Below are positions 35,330-44,861 of a stretch of DNA of 64,000 bases, piece by piece (position 1 is the stretch's first letter; the number at the start of each line of letters is the position of its first letter). Made by a program: the position numbers and the translations under genes. The stretch is from positions 1-64,000 of the forward strand of contig JAEWFW010000009.1 in the NCBI GenBank assembly GCA_023388635.1, given 5' to 3'. Below the pieces are notes generated by a model. The model was not told the origin of the DNA. It searched no databases and worked only from the letters and a program-made list of their open reading frames with translations. The stretch is from Bacillota bacterium. GTDB taxonomy: Bacteria > Bacillota > Bacilli > Desulfuribacillales > Desulfuribacillaceae.

Positions 35330-36907
35330 TTACTGTTTAGATACTCCAGCAAAAGGAGTAACACCAGTTACATGATAGAGGAAATTTTGTACATTTGGTC
35401 TGTACGCTGCCAGAGATTCCGCATGGGAAATAGGGAGCCATGCTGCATCTTTAGCCGCAATCTTCTCCATCTCAGTGTAAATTTTATTGCGATCTTCTCC
35501 CGCAGGAGTTTTAATTCCTTCTTTGAGCAGGTTATTAAATTCAGGATTATTGTATAAAGCTACGTTCATTGTCGGGTCTTCATGAGCTAACAAATACATA
35601 AAGTTGTCAGGGTCTCCGTTGTCGCCGATCCAGCCGTAGAAGCAGATATCATAATCTCCGCCTTTAAGTTTCTCTTTATAAGTTGTCCAATCATAAGAAT
35701 CAATCGTAGCAGTTACGCCGACTTTTGCAAGATAACCTTGAATTGCTTCTGCCAAAGCCTGTCCAGTAGCCGCATTGTAAGGTCTTGGATTTGTATAAGT
35801 GATGATACGAACATTTGTCACTCCAGCAGCCTTAAGAGTTTCTTCTGATGCCTTAGCATCGTAGGAAGCCTGTTGAATGCTTGCGTCATATCCTTCCATA
35901 AAAGTAGGAAGAACAGAAGTTGCAGGTTCAGAATAGCCTTGGTAGAGGCTCGCTACTAATTCTGGAACGTTGATTGCTTGAGAAACAGCCGTACGAACTT
36001 TAGCATCATTAAATGGTGCTTTTTGCGTATTGTAAGCTAAATAGTTAACGTTCATACCAGGCGCTTGGAAAACCTTATTTCCTGCACCTGTGATCTGATC
36101 AACGACAGTAGCATCGATTCCATCGATCATGTCTGCTTCGCCGTTATTTAAAGCGACCACACGAGCGGAATTGTCTTTAATGAATTTAACAATTACATTC
36201 TTTGTTAATGCTTTTTCGCCCCAATACTCATCATTGCGAACTAAAACGATGTTCTCATCTTTAGCCCAGCTCACGAATTTGTATGGACCAGTACCTACTG
36301 GATTTTGGTTTACATTGTTGTTGTTATCTTGTAATGCTTTAGGGCTAACCATAGGAGCACTCATAACCATCGCCAAATTGCTGAGGAAAGGTGTGCTTGG
36401 CTCTGTCAAATTGATTTTGACAGTGTCTGCATCCACAACTTCTACATCTTTAACCGATCCATAAACAAAAGAACCGTACGCCATGTCTGGAGTTGCCTGT
36501 GGCGGAATTTGACGATCAATATTGAACTTTACAGCTTCTGCATTGAAGTCTGTACCGTCATGGAATTTAACACCTTCTTGAAGATAAAATGTGTAAGAAA
36601 GACCGTCAGGACTTACATCCCAGTCTTTAGCCAAAGAAGGCTCAACCTTTGTTGAATCGTCACTGTATTTCAAGAGACCCTCATAAATGTTGATCATGAC
36701 TTTTGCTGATTCTCCATCATCAACAAGAGCCGGATCGAGTCCTCTTGGCTCAGCACCTTGAGCGTAAATTAGCGTGTCCTTTGCCTTATCTGTCTTGTTA
36801 CCTGCACCGGAGTCGCCCGGAGTATTCTTGCCGCCACAGCCGACTAGGACTGAACTGATTAGAAATGCTGTCATGGCAAGTACAATAAACCATTTTGCTT
36901 TTTTCAA
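35330..36907 (-). CDS. oppA: Oligopeptide-binding lipoprotein OppA-like (SBP family 5)
   Basis: About 525 residues from TTG 36907, with GGGGGAG six bases upstream; an ATG at 36922 falls inside that ribosome site. The lipoprotein signal ends with lipobox LVGC, then a Ser/Thr/Gly-rich linker and the SBP_bac_5 fold (WDVSPDGLSYTFYLQEGVKFHDGTDF). Extracytoplasmic receptor of the opp transporter. The ligand cannot be named; the neighbouring guanidine riboswitch belongs to the next transcript. Confidence 0.92.
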   Translation of the reverse strand: MKKAKWFIVLAMTAFLISSVLVGCGGKNTPGDSGAGNKTDKAKDTLIYAQGAEPRGLDPALVDDGESAKVMINIYEGLLKYSDDSTKVEPSLAKDWDVSPDGLSYTFYLQEGVKFHDGTDFNAEAVKFNIDRQIPPQATPDMAYGSFVYGSVKDVEVVDADTVKINLTEPSTPFLSNLAMVMSAPMVSPKALQDNNNNVNQNPVGTGPYKFVSWAKDENIVLVRNDEYWGEKALTKNVIVKFIKDNSARVVALNNGEADMIDGIDATVVDQITGAGNKVFQAPGMNVNYLAYNTQKAPFNDAKVRTAVSQAINVPELVASLYQGYSEPATSVLPTFMEGYDASIQQASYDAKASEETLKAAGVTNVRIITYTNPRPYNAATGQALAEAIQGYLAKVGVTATIDSYDWTTYKEKLKGGDYDICFYGWIGDNGDPDNFMYLLAHEDPTMNVALYNNPEFNNLLKEGIKTPAGEDRNKIYTEMEKIAAKDAAWLPISHAESLAAYRPNVQNFLYHVTGVTPFAGVSKQ

Positions 36908-36952
36908 TTTTTTCTCCCCCATCTCTTTTTTTGTAATGATTAACCCTATTTT

Positions 36953-36980
36953 ATTCTATCACGCAATGGCATTCTGTCAA
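36953..36980 (-). promoter_or_regulatory. Sigma-A promoter of the opp operon
   Basis: Minus strand TTGACA (36975-36980), 16-bp spacer, TAGAAT (36953-36958), about 45 bp before the oppA TTG start; the -35 lies just after the deoC stop. Confidence 0.75.
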
Positions 36981-36984
36981 TAAT

Positions 36985-37683
36985 CTAAAATTTCCGGCCA
37001 TTTGATAATTCAGCAAGAATCGCCAGTCCAGAACTTGTGCCAATTCTTGTCGCCCCTGCGTCAATCATTGCCAATGCCGTTTGCAAATCTTTAATTCCTC
37101 CCGATGCTTTCACACCGATTGTTTCGCCGACTGTCTTACGCATCAAAGCGACATCATCCCGCGTCGCTCCATGTGTACCAAAGCCCGTAGAAGTTTTCAC
37201 ATAATGCGCGCCGGCACTGATTGCTAGTTTGCAAGCGTTTATTTTCTCGGCATCGGACAAATAGCAAGTTTCAATAATAACTTTGACAATCGCTTTATCA
37301 GCCGCCGCTCTGACTACTTCGCGAATATCATTTTCAACATAAGCGTAATTTCCGTCTTTCAATGCTCCAACATTCATGACCATGTCGATTTCCTCGGCTC
37401 CTGCTTCTATCATCAGGTTTGTCTCATAAGCCTTGACTTTGGAGGCAGTGGCACCGAGCGGAAAGCCGATAACTGTACACACTTTTACATTTGTTCCCAC
37501 TAAGCACTCTACCGCCAACGGGACATACCAAGGATTTATACAAACCGATGCAAAAGCAAACTGCTTCGCCTGATCGCAAAGTTGAATGACATCTTTTTCT
37601 GACGTCATCGCTGCTAATTTCGTATGATCGATGCAACTCGCAATCTTCCCCCCGTTACTGATATTGTGTAAATGTGTATCCAT
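36985..37683 (-). CDS. deoC: Deoxyribose-phosphate aldolase
   Basis: 232 residues, DeoC class I aldolase (2-deoxyribose-5-P to acetaldehyde and glyceraldehyde-3-P). Schiff-base Lys is in the VKTSTGFG strand (KVIIETCYL and YVKTSTGFGTHGAT), with the second Lys in VKASGGIKD. Start ATG 37683 rather than the preceding GTG. Functionally linked to cdd (deoxynucleoside salvage) but encoded alone. Confidence 0.96.
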   Translation of the reverse strand: MDTHLHNISNGGKIASCIDHTKLAAMTSEKDVIQLCDQAKQFAFASVCINPWYVPLAVECLVGTNVKVCTVIGFPLGATASKVKAYETNLMIEAGAEEIDMVMNVGALKDGNYAYVENDIREVVRAAADKAIVKVIIETCYLSDAEKINACKLAISAGAHYVKTSTGFGTHGATRDDVALMRKTVGETIGVKASGGIKDLQTALAMIDAGATRIGTSSGLAILAELSNGRKF

Positions 37684-37773
37684 CACACTCTCTCCTCCAA
37701 ACTAATAGTAATTGTAATTCATTATTTGTCTACTGAAAAAGAGCCGCTACTATGTGCGATCAAGCATATCCGA

Positions 37774-39222
37774 TCAGTCAACGATGACTCCCAAAGAATA
37801 GTCACTACCCGCTTGTTTGACTAGAATGCGCTGGACTGTGCCGATTATGTTCTCTGGCGCCGGAAAAACCAATTTCATGTAATTATCTCCATGCCCTTCG
37901 TACCACTCCTGCCGAATGCTGCTATCAGGTTCCGACAACCTTGTACCACTGCCTCTTGTAATATCAGACAATGTCACATCAAGCAGCGGCGACTGATCCT
38001 TGCATTTTTGTTCGACAATCACAGGAACGACGGCTCCCAGAAATTTCTCATGGTATTGGCGTTTTTTCTCCGCATTCAATTCTATCAGCATATGGCTGCG
38101 TTGCTCTTTGACAGCATTAAGTATCTGGCTTTCCATTGTCGCCGCAGGTGTTCCCGAGCGTTTGGAATATTTAAATACATGCATGTCCGCAAAATCCATA
38201 CTCTCAATAAAACGATATCCATCCATAAATAGCTCATCCGTCTCACCTGGAAAACCGACGATCAGATCTGTGGTGATGGCGATATTTGGAAGACGTTTTC
38301 GGATATTCTCGACAATTCGTCTGTATTGCTCTGTCGTATATTTTCGATTCATTTTCTGAAGTATTTCATCACTGGCAGCTTGCAAAGGCAGGTGCAAATG
38401 ATTACAGAATTTGCTGGAATTTTGCATTAACCGCAAGATCCGTTCATTCACTTCTGTAGCCTCAATCGAGCTAATGCGTATACGTTCAAGCCCAGTGACA
38501 TCTTGCAAGGCTTCCAGTACATCGGCTAATTCGACGCCTTCCATATCCCTTCCATAAGCGCCCAAATGTATGCCTGCTAACACAATTTCTTTATATCCTT
38601 GATCGACGATTAGTTTTGCCTGTTCGAGAATACTCGACATTTTCCGGCTGCGGATTTTACCCCGAGCGTATGGAATTATACAGTAGGAACAAAACTCCGT
38701 GCAGCCTTCTTGAATTTTCAAGGTGGCTCTTGTCCGTTCTCCAAAAAACGGCGCGCCCATATCCTCGAATTCCTTTTGCTCCCAAATAGCGGAAACAGCG
38801 TTGATCGGACGTCGTTCTTCGACAATTTTTCGAATATACTGCAAAATATTAGGACGATCCTGTGTTCCGATGACAAGATCGACTCCGAATATCTCCATGA
38901 CTTCACCTGGCGCTGTCTGTGCATAACAGCCTGTGACGATAATAATCGCATCGGCATTGTGCTGGATGGCACGGCGAATCATCTGCCGCGATTTTTTCTG
39001 TCCTAAGTTCGTCACCGTGCAAGTATTGATCACATAGATATCTGCTATCTCTTTAAAATCAGCAATTTCAAAGTCTGCATCTGTAAACAATTTCTCTAAC
39101 GCTGCTGTCTCGTATTGATTAACTTTGCAGCCAAGCGTATACGTAGCGACTGTTTTCCGGCGTCCATATCGTGCCGTGAACGCCTCACTGTCGAGATTTA
39201 AATCAATTTGATTCGTAAACAT
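37774..39222 (-). CDS. mtaB: tRNA t6A37 methylthiotransferase MtaB
   Basis: 482 residues. Methylthiotransferase N domain with three Cys (TLGCKVNQYE, NTCTVTN, VTGCYAQ), radical SAM CxxxCxxC (CTEFCSYC), C-terminal TRAM-like part. Converts t6A37 to ms2t6A37 in ANN-decoding tRNAs. Downstream of the rsmE gene with a terminator between. The last about 45 residues are longer than in B. subtilis YqeV and rich in charged residues. Confidence 0.95.
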   Translation of the reverse strand: MFTNQIDLNLDSEAFTARYGRRKTVATYTLGCKVNQYETAALEKLFTDADFEIADFKEIADIYVINTCTVTNLGQKKSRQMIRRAIQHNADAIIIVTGCYAQTAPGEVMEIFGVDLVIGTQDRPNILQYIRKIVEERRPINAVSAIWEQKEFEDMGAPFFGERTRATLKIQEGCTEFCSYCIIPYARGKIRSRKMSSILEQAKLIVDQGYKEIVLAGIHLGAYGRDMEGVELADVLEALQDVTGLERIRISSIEATEVNERILRLMQNSSKFCNHLHLPLQAASDEILQKMNRKYTTEQYRRIVENIRKRLPNIAITTDLIVGFPGETDELFMDGYRFIESMDFADMHVFKYSKRSGTPAATMESQILNAVKEQRSHMLIELNAEKKRQYHEKFLGAVVPVIVEQKCKDQSPLLDVTLSDITRGSGTRLSEPDSSIRQEWYEGHGDNYMKLVFPAPENIIGTVQRILVKQAGSDYSLGVIVD

Positions 39223-39361
39223 GATTGTGTATATCTCCCTTTTAGGAATTTCCTTTATCTATCTTGCGCTTTTTTTGCATCTACGTCAAGGAAAACAGGA
39301 TATACAATCTCCTCTTTTACCTAAAGCATAAAGCCACAAAAATGAACTAGAAAAAATAAGT

Positions 39362-39394
39362 AAACCAAGAGACTCTTTATAAGTCTCCTGGTTT
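39362..39394 (-). terminator. Terminator after rsmE
   Basis: Stem AAACCAAGAGACT / AGTCTCCTGGTTT with one mismatch and 7-base loop, then an A/T tract with six T on the minus strand. Ends the heat-shock/prmA/rsmE transcript. Confidence 0.8.
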
Positions 39395-39409
39395 TCCGTG
39401 ATTAACTAA

Positions 39410-40162
39410 TTATATTTCACCTAATTCGCCGTTGACAAAAAGCACACCCGTAGCGGCAACAAGCCCCGCCGTTTCGGCACGCAAAATCCGCGGACCGAGA
39501 TTAACGAGGTGAACACCATTATCCACCGCCATTTGACATTCTTGCTCACTGACGCCGCCTTCCGGACCGATAATAATCGCAATATCCGTGCTATCGGGGT
39601 GTTGCTTGAGTAATGCGAGAATCCCCTGACTTAGCTGACTTTTTTCGTAAGCCAATAGAACAAGCGAATGCTTTTCGAGTACCCCTTGCACTAAATCACG
39701 GAACGATATCGCCGATAGGACTTCCGGTATGATGCTGCGATGTGATTGTTCCGCAGCTTCTTTGACAATTTTCCGCCAGCGTTCCAATTTCTTGTCTTGA
39801 CGGTCTTGTTCCCATTTACTTACGGAAAACTTCATATCTACAGGCACGAATGTCGATATTCCGATCTCTGTGCCTTTTTGCAGGACTAACTCCATTTTGT
39901 CTGCTTTCATCAAGCCCTGGTACAAAGTGATCCGTACACGTGGCTCGTTATTTTCCGAGAAATCGGAAACGATATCCAGCGTAATCTGTTTGACTTCGAT
40001 ATGGCTGATTTCACATATATAGCTGTTCCCTGAACGGTCACTGCAAATCACACGGTCACCAATTTTGTTCCGCATCACGCGTGCAATATGCTTGGCATCG
40101 TCGCCGCTGATCGTGATCTGCTCATTTGCTAGATTTTCAGGTTCTATAAAATACCGCTGCAT
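39410..40162 (-). CDS. rsmE: 16S rRNA m3U1498 methyltransferase RsmE
   Basis: 250 residues from ATG 40162, five bases after the prmA stop; the in-frame start at 40201 lies inside prmA and is not used. PUA-like N-terminus (QRYFIEPENL) followed by a SPOUT knot (IIGPEGGVSEQE, VNLGPRILRAETA). Standard partner of prmA after the dnaJ gene. Confidence 0.96.
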   Translation of the reverse strand: MQRYFIEPENLANEQITISGDDAKHIARVMRNKIGDRVICSDRSGNSYICEISHIEVKQITLDIVSDFSENNEPRVRITLYQGLMKADKMELVLQKGTEIGISTFVPVDMKFSVSKWEQDRQDKKLERWRKIVKEAAEQSHRSIIPEVLSAISFRDLVQGVLEKHSLVLLAYEKSQLSQGILALLKQHPDSTDIAIIIGPEGGVSEQECQMAVDNGVHLVNLGPRILRAETAGLVAATGVLFVNGELGEI

Positions 40163-40167
40163 CGGAC

Positions 40168-41115
40168 TCACACTTTTTTCTGGGCAATGACGACAAGCCA
40201 ATCGCCCTCGTAAGTGATTTCCAATACAGTGAGACCTGCTTGCTCCAGCGCCGCCTTGATCTCATCTTCTTTCTGCAAGATGATCCCCGATCCGATAAAA
40301 TATCCACCCGGGGTGAGCAACGGAGCGATGTTTTTAGTAAACGAAAGTATGATATCTGCTAAAATATTGGCGACAATCACTTGCACCGGCTCTTCTAGTC
40401 CATCTAACAAGTTATTGAGCTTCGTCTCAACTACACTGTCGACGTCGTTCTTACTGACGTTGAGTTCTGTAGACTGCACGGCAATCGGGTCAATATCAAA
40501 TGCCGTGACACTACCTGCGCCGAGTTTTGCTGCCACAATCGACAAAACGCCGGAGCCACACCCTACATCGTAGACAGAGTCGCCCTGCTGTAAATATTTT
40601 TCCAGTGCAGTAATCGACAATTTCGTCGTCGGATGCGTCCCTGTGCCAAATGCCATGCCGGGGTCTAACTCTACGACGATCTCATCGGCACGACGCTCAT
40701 ACGTCTCCCATGAAGGAGTAATCGTAATTCGCTCGGTAATCGCAATCGGTTTATAGTACTTTTTCCACGAATCTGCCCAATCCTCCTGATTGATTTCTGC
40801 TACGGTCATATCACCGGATCCAAAATCAATGCCATAAGACGTCAAATTATCCAACAGACTTCGGATCTGATCAATCGTATCCCCCAAAAAGCTGTTGAGC
40901 GGAAAATATGCTTTGACATATACTCCCTCTTCCGGATAATCGTCCGGTGAAAGACTGTAGATTTCTCCGTATGGAGTATCCCATTCCTTCGTGAGCATTA
41001 GTGAATCCTCAATGACAACGCCGCCGGCACCGACTTCATGAAGAATATTTGATACCGCTTCTGTAGCCTCGTGTGTCGTGTGAATTTTTATTTCTGACCA
41101 TATCGTATCGCTCAT
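40168..41115 (-). CDS. prmA: Ribosomal protein L11 methyltransferase
   Basis: 315 residues from ATG 41115 (GGGGTG upstream). N-terminal L11-binding domain (about 1-95); SAM motif VYDVGCGSGVLSIVAAKLGA, and LDPGMAFGTGTHPTT. Trimethylates uL11. 43 bp after dnaJ in the same operon. Confidence 0.97.
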   Translation of the reverse strand: MSDTIWSEIKIHTTHEATEAVSNILHEVGAGGVVIEDSLMLTKEWDTPYGEIYSLSPDDYPEEGVYVKAYFPLNSFLGDTIDQIRSLLDNLTSYGIDFGSGDMTVAEINQEDWADSWKKYYKPIAITERITITPSWETYERRADEIVVELDPGMAFGTGTHPTTKLSITALEKYLQQGDSVYDVGCGSGVLSIVAAKLGAGSVTAFDIDPIAVQSTELNVSKNDVDSVVETKLNNLLDGLEEPVQVIVANILADIILSFTKNIAPLLTPGGYFIGSGIILQKEDEIKAALEQAGLTVLEITYEGDWLVVIAQKKV

Positions 41116-41157
41116 GACAACACCCCATAACATGATAACTTAGTAAACAATATATTT

Positions 41158-42279
41158 TTACTTAAACGCATCTCTGAATCTTTGGAAAATTGATTTTGAC
41201 TGCCCATGACCGTACGAGTCTTCTCCGCCTATTTCAGCAAATTCTTTTAACAATTCTTTCTGTCTGCTGCTCAATCTCGTCGGAGTCACTACAGTCGTCT
41301 TGACGAATTGATCACCGACTCCATAACCGCGTAATCTAGGTGCGCCTTTTCCCTTAATGCGAAATAGCTTGCCTGTTTGCGTTCCTTCCGGTATCTTTAG
41401 GCGAACCTTCCCGTCGATCGTCGGGACTTCAATATCATCTCCCAAAGCCGCCTGCATAAATGTAATCGGAATTTCACAGTATATATCGTCGCCATCACGC
41501 TCAAAGAAATCATGCGGTTTTACGTTGATGATGATAAATAAATCGCCATACGTTCCGCCGTTTTCGCCAGGCTGACCTTCCCCTGGAACACGAATTTTAG
41601 TACCTGTGTCAGCACCTGGTGGAATATTGACCTTAATCGTTTTTGTCTTGTGTATTTTCCCTTGACCTTTACACTCTGGGCAAACCTTTTTAATCTTTTT
41701 GCCTTGTCCTTGACAAGCACTACAAACACGACGATTGACAATTCTGCCAAACGGGGTATTCTGAATCGTTTCTTCCTGACCCGTTCCACCACATGTAGGG
41801 CACGTTTCAATATCCGATTCGGAAGCGGCTCCCGTCCCTTTACATTCATGACAAGTTTCCTGCTTCGGAATTTTTAATTCTACTTCTTTACCGAGCATCG
41901 CTTCTTTCAAAGTAATGGACACGTCATGACCTAGATCAGCACCTCTACGTGGACGATTTCCCCTTTGAGCACCGCCACCACCAAAGAACATATCGAAAAT
42001 ATCGGAAAAACCGCCGGCAAAATCGGCACCTTCAAATCCGCCAAATCCTTGCCCGCCAGCACCAGCATGACCAAAGCGATCATACTGCGCACGCTTATCC
42101 TGATTAGACAGTACGTCATACGCTTCTTTTGCTTCCTTAAACTTGTCTTCCGCCTGTGGATCGTCGCGGTTGACATCGGGATGCAATTTACGCGCTAACT
42201 GTCGATACGCTTTCTTAATGTCATCTTGGGATGCATCCTTTGCTACACCTAATATTTCATAATAATCTCGTTTACTCAA
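41158..42279 (-). CDS. dnaJ: Chaperone DnaJ, TTG start
   Basis: 373 residues. J domain with HPD (ARKLHPDVNRDD), Gly/Phe-rich linker, four CxxCxGxG zinc repeats (CHECKGTG, CPTCGGTG, CSACQGQG, CPECKGQG) and C-terminal substrate domain. The chosen TTG (42279) follows GAGGTG by seven bases and gives MSKRDYYEILGV; the other in-frame TTG lies 15 bp upstream. Stimulates DnaK ATP hydrolysis. Confidence 0.97.
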   Translation of the reverse strand: MSKRDYYEILGVAKDASQDDIKKAYRQLARKLHPDVNRDDPQAEDKFKEAKEAYDVLSNQDKRAQYDRFGHAGAGGQGFGGFEGADFAGGFSDIFDMFFGGGGAQRGNRPRRGADLGHDVSITLKEAMLGKEVELKIPKQETCHECKGTGAASESDIETCPTCGGTGQEETIQNTPFGRIVNRRVCSACQGQGKKIKKVCPECKGQGKIHKTKTIKVNIPPGADTGTKIRVPGEGQPGENGGTYGDLFIIINVKPHDFFERDGDDIYCEIPITFMQAALGDDIEVPTIDGKVRLKIPEGTQTGKLFRIKGKGAPRLRGYGVGDQFVKTTVVTPTRLSSRQKELLKEFAEIGGEDSYGHGQSKSIFQRFRDAFK

Positions 42280-42316
42280 ATCCCAACACCTCAATTCACA
42301 TCATACAGTACATCAT

Positions 42317-42346
42317 ACAAAGCCAAGGAGATTCCTTGGCTTCCAT
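42317..42346 (-). other. Hairpin between dnaK and dnaJ
   Basis: Stem AAGCCAAGGA / CCTTGGCTT with a 4-base loop (about 42320-42342), extended by CATAC / GTATG outside. No T run. Likely a partial attenuator or an RNA processing site that lowers dnaJ relative to dnaK. Confidence 0.6.
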
Positions 42347-42363
42347 ATGATCGTATGTCAAAT

Positions 42364-44196
42364 TTATTTCTTGTCTTCGTCATCGTTTATTTCTTCGTAT
42401 TCGGCATCGACGACATTATCGTCTTGCGCTCCACCGTCAGTTCCTTGAGCTGCTTGTGCTTGCTGAGCTGCTTGCTCATACAACTTTACGGATAACGCTT
42501 GCACCAGCTTTTCGAGTTTTTCTTTAGCGGCTTTGATTGCCTCGATATCTGAACCTTCCAAAGCTTTCTTCAACTCATCTTTAGCGGCATTTGCACCGTC
42601 GATCTCACTTTGCTCAACCTTGTCGCCTAAGTCTTTGAGCGTTTTCTCCGTCGTGTATACCATAGAATCCGCTTCATTTCTCAAGTCCACTTCCGCACGG
42701 CGCTTTTTGTCCTCTTCTGCATTGGCTTCTGCTTCTTTAACCATCTTTTCGATTTCATCGTCCGTCAAACCTCCGGAAGATGTGATTGTGATCTTCTGTA
42801 CTTTTCCGGTTCCTAAATCTTTCGCAGAGACATTGACGATACCGTTCGCATCGATATCAAACGATACTTCAATTTGTGGAACGCCGCGTGGAGCCGGTGG
42901 AAGGTCTGTCAATTGGAATCTTCCAAGTGTTTTATTGTAAGCAGCCATTTCACGTTCCCCTTGTAAAACGTGGATATCAACTGCCGTTTGGTTATCTGCG
43001 GCTGTTGAGAACACCTGCGATTTCGTCGTTGGAATCGTTGTATTGCGCTCGATCAATTTCGTAAATACGCCACCCATCGTTTCGATTCCCAGTGACAGCG
43101 GAGTTACGTCAAGCAGCACGACGTCTTTTACGTCTCCCATCAATACTCCCGCCTGAATCGCTGCTCCCAGTGCTACAACTTCATCAGGATTGACACCTTT
43201 GTGCGGCTCTTTGCCGACCAGTTGCTTAATCGCTTCTTGAACTGCCGGAATACGGATCGATCCACCGACAAGAATGACTTTATCAATTTCATTCGCCGAA
43301 AGCCCTGCATCTCGCAACGCATTGCGGGTAGGAACCAATGTCTTCTCTACCAGATCAGCAGTCAAATCATTGAATTTCGCTCTTGTAAGGGTAATTTCTA
43401 AGTGCTTAGGACCTGTGGCATCTGCCGTAATAAACGGCAAAGAAATTTGTGTCGTAGACACGCCGGAAAGTTCCTTTTTAGCTTTTTCGGCAGCGTCTTT
43501 CAAGCGCTGTACCGCCATTTTATCTTTACTAAGGTCAATACCGTTTTCCTTTTTGAATTCACTGACGAGGAAATCGATAATCTTTTGGTCAAAATCGTCT
43601 CCACCTAATTGGTTATTACCGCTCGTCGCTTTTACTTCAAATACGCCGTCGCCGAGCTCGAGGATCGAAACGTCGAATGTTCCTCCCCCAAGGTCATAAA
43701 CGAGAATCGTTTGATTTTCATCCTTTTCTAGACCATAGGCAAGTGCCGCCGCTGTCGGTTCGTTGATAATACGCAAAACTTCCAATCCGGCAATCTTACC
43801 GGCATCCTTTGTTGCTTGGCGTTGAGCGTCATTAAAGTATGCAGGAACGGTGATGACAGCTTTATCGACCTTGCTGCCTATGTAAGCCTCGGCAACTTCT
43901 TTTAATTTTTGCAATATCATTGCAGAGATTTGCTGCGGTGTATAGTCTGTTCCATCTAATGTTACTTTATAATCAGAACCCATATGACGCTTGACCGATT
44001 GAACCGTGTTGAGGTTCGTAATCGCTTGACGCTTTGCTGTTTCCCCTACGATACGTTCCCCATCTTTACCGAATGCTACGACAGATGGAGTCGTTCTATT
44101 ACCTTCCGCATTTGGGATGACGACTGCCTCTCCGCCTTCCATGACTGCAACACATGAATTTGTCGTTCCTAAGTCAATTCCAATAACTTTACTCAT
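42364..44196 (-). CDS. dnaK: Chaperone DnaK (Hsp70)
   Basis: 610 residues. N-terminal IGIDLGTTNSCVAVMEGGE; ATPase motifs VYDLGGGTFDVSILELG and VLVGGSIRIPAV, substrate domain, and a Gln/Ala-rich tail ending in acidic EINDDEDKK. Central Hsp70 for folding; expressed from the CIRCE-controlled hrcA promoter. Confidence 0.99.
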   Translation of the reverse strand: MSKVIGIDLGTTNSCVAVMEGGEAVVIPNAEGNRTTPSVVAFGKDGERIVGETAKRQAITNLNTVQSVKRHMGSDYKVTLDGTDYTPQQISAMILQKLKEVAEAYIGSKVDKAVITVPAYFNDAQRQATKDAGKIAGLEVLRIINEPTAAALAYGLEKDENQTILVYDLGGGTFDVSILELGDGVFEVKATSGNNQLGGDDFDQKIIDFLVSEFKKENGIDLSKDKMAVQRLKDAAEKAKKELSGVSTTQISLPFITADATGPKHLEITLTRAKFNDLTADLVEKTLVPTRNALRDAGLSANEIDKVILVGGSIRIPAVQEAIKQLVGKEPHKGVNPDEVVALGAAIQAGVLMGDVKDVVLLDVTPLSLGIETMGGVFTKLIERNTTIPTTKSQVFSTAADNQTAVDIHVLQGEREMAAYNKTLGRFQLTDLPPAPRGVPQIEVSFDIDANGIVNVSAKDLGTGKVQKITITSSGGLTDDEIEKMVKEAEANAEEDKKRRAEVDLRNEADSMVYTTEKTLKDLGDKVEQSEIDGANAAKDELKKALEGSDIEAIKAAKEKLEKLVQALSVKLYEQAAQQAQAAQGTDGGAQDDNVVDAEYEEINDDEDKK

Positions 44197-44243
44197 AGTA
44201 TATTTCCTCCTAAATAGTATTCTAAAATTTAATAGTAGTTAGC

Positions 44244-44834
44244 TTATTCGCTGACTTTGACCATACTCGGACGTAATACTTCATTATTTAACAGATAGCC
44301 TTTTTGATATTCTTCCAATACCATATCAGAGGCAACATCTGCTGTGGCTTCTTTTGCCACCGCCTGATGGTAGTTGGGATCAAACGCTTGATTGACTGCC
44401 TCAATAGGCGATAGTCCATGCTTCTGCATTTCTTCCACCAATTGCTTATAAACCATTTCAACACCTTTGGTGAAAGGATCTTCCGGCTGTGCCAGAGAAA
44501 GGGCTCTTTCCAAATTATCGATGACCGGCAACACGGATAGCATCACTTCCTTGTTAGCTTTAGCTATAATGCCACCGCGTTCTTTTTGTGTCCTTTTTCG
44601 ATAATTGTCGTAATCTGCCTGTAAGCGCAGGTATCTGTCTTCACTTTCTTTAAGTTTTTGTTCCCAGTCAGATGATGTGACTTGTTGCGTTGACTCCGAT
44701 GTATCCTGTTGCTCCTGCTCGCAACTCTCGTCAAATGCAGGGTCTGCCTCAGGATGCACCTGCTCTTGCTGATGATTGCTCGATTCTTCTACAATGATAT
44801 CCTCTTTTTCCTGACTTGCTTCTCTCTTTTCCAT
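44244..44834 (-). CDS. grpE: Nucleotide exchange factor GrpE
   Basis: 196 residues from ATG 44834 (GGAGGG five bases upstream). Gln/Glu-rich disordered N-terminus (1-55), long coiled coil with KRTQKERGGIIAKA, and C-terminal beta wing ending NEVLRPSMVKVSE. Drives ADP release from DnaK. 15 bp after hrcA. Confidence 0.97.
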   Translation of the reverse strand: MEKREASQEKEDIIVEESSNHQQEQVHPEADPAFDESCEQEQQDTSESTQQVTSSDWEQKLKESEDRYLRLQADYDNYRKRTQKERGGIIAKANKEVMLSVLPVIDNLERALSLAQPEDPFTKGVEMVYKQLVEEMQKHGLSPIEAVNQAFDPNYHQAVAKEATADVASDMVLEEYQKGYLLNNEVLRPSMVKVSE

Positions 44835-44861
44835 AATACCCTCCAAACACAGTAATATTTG

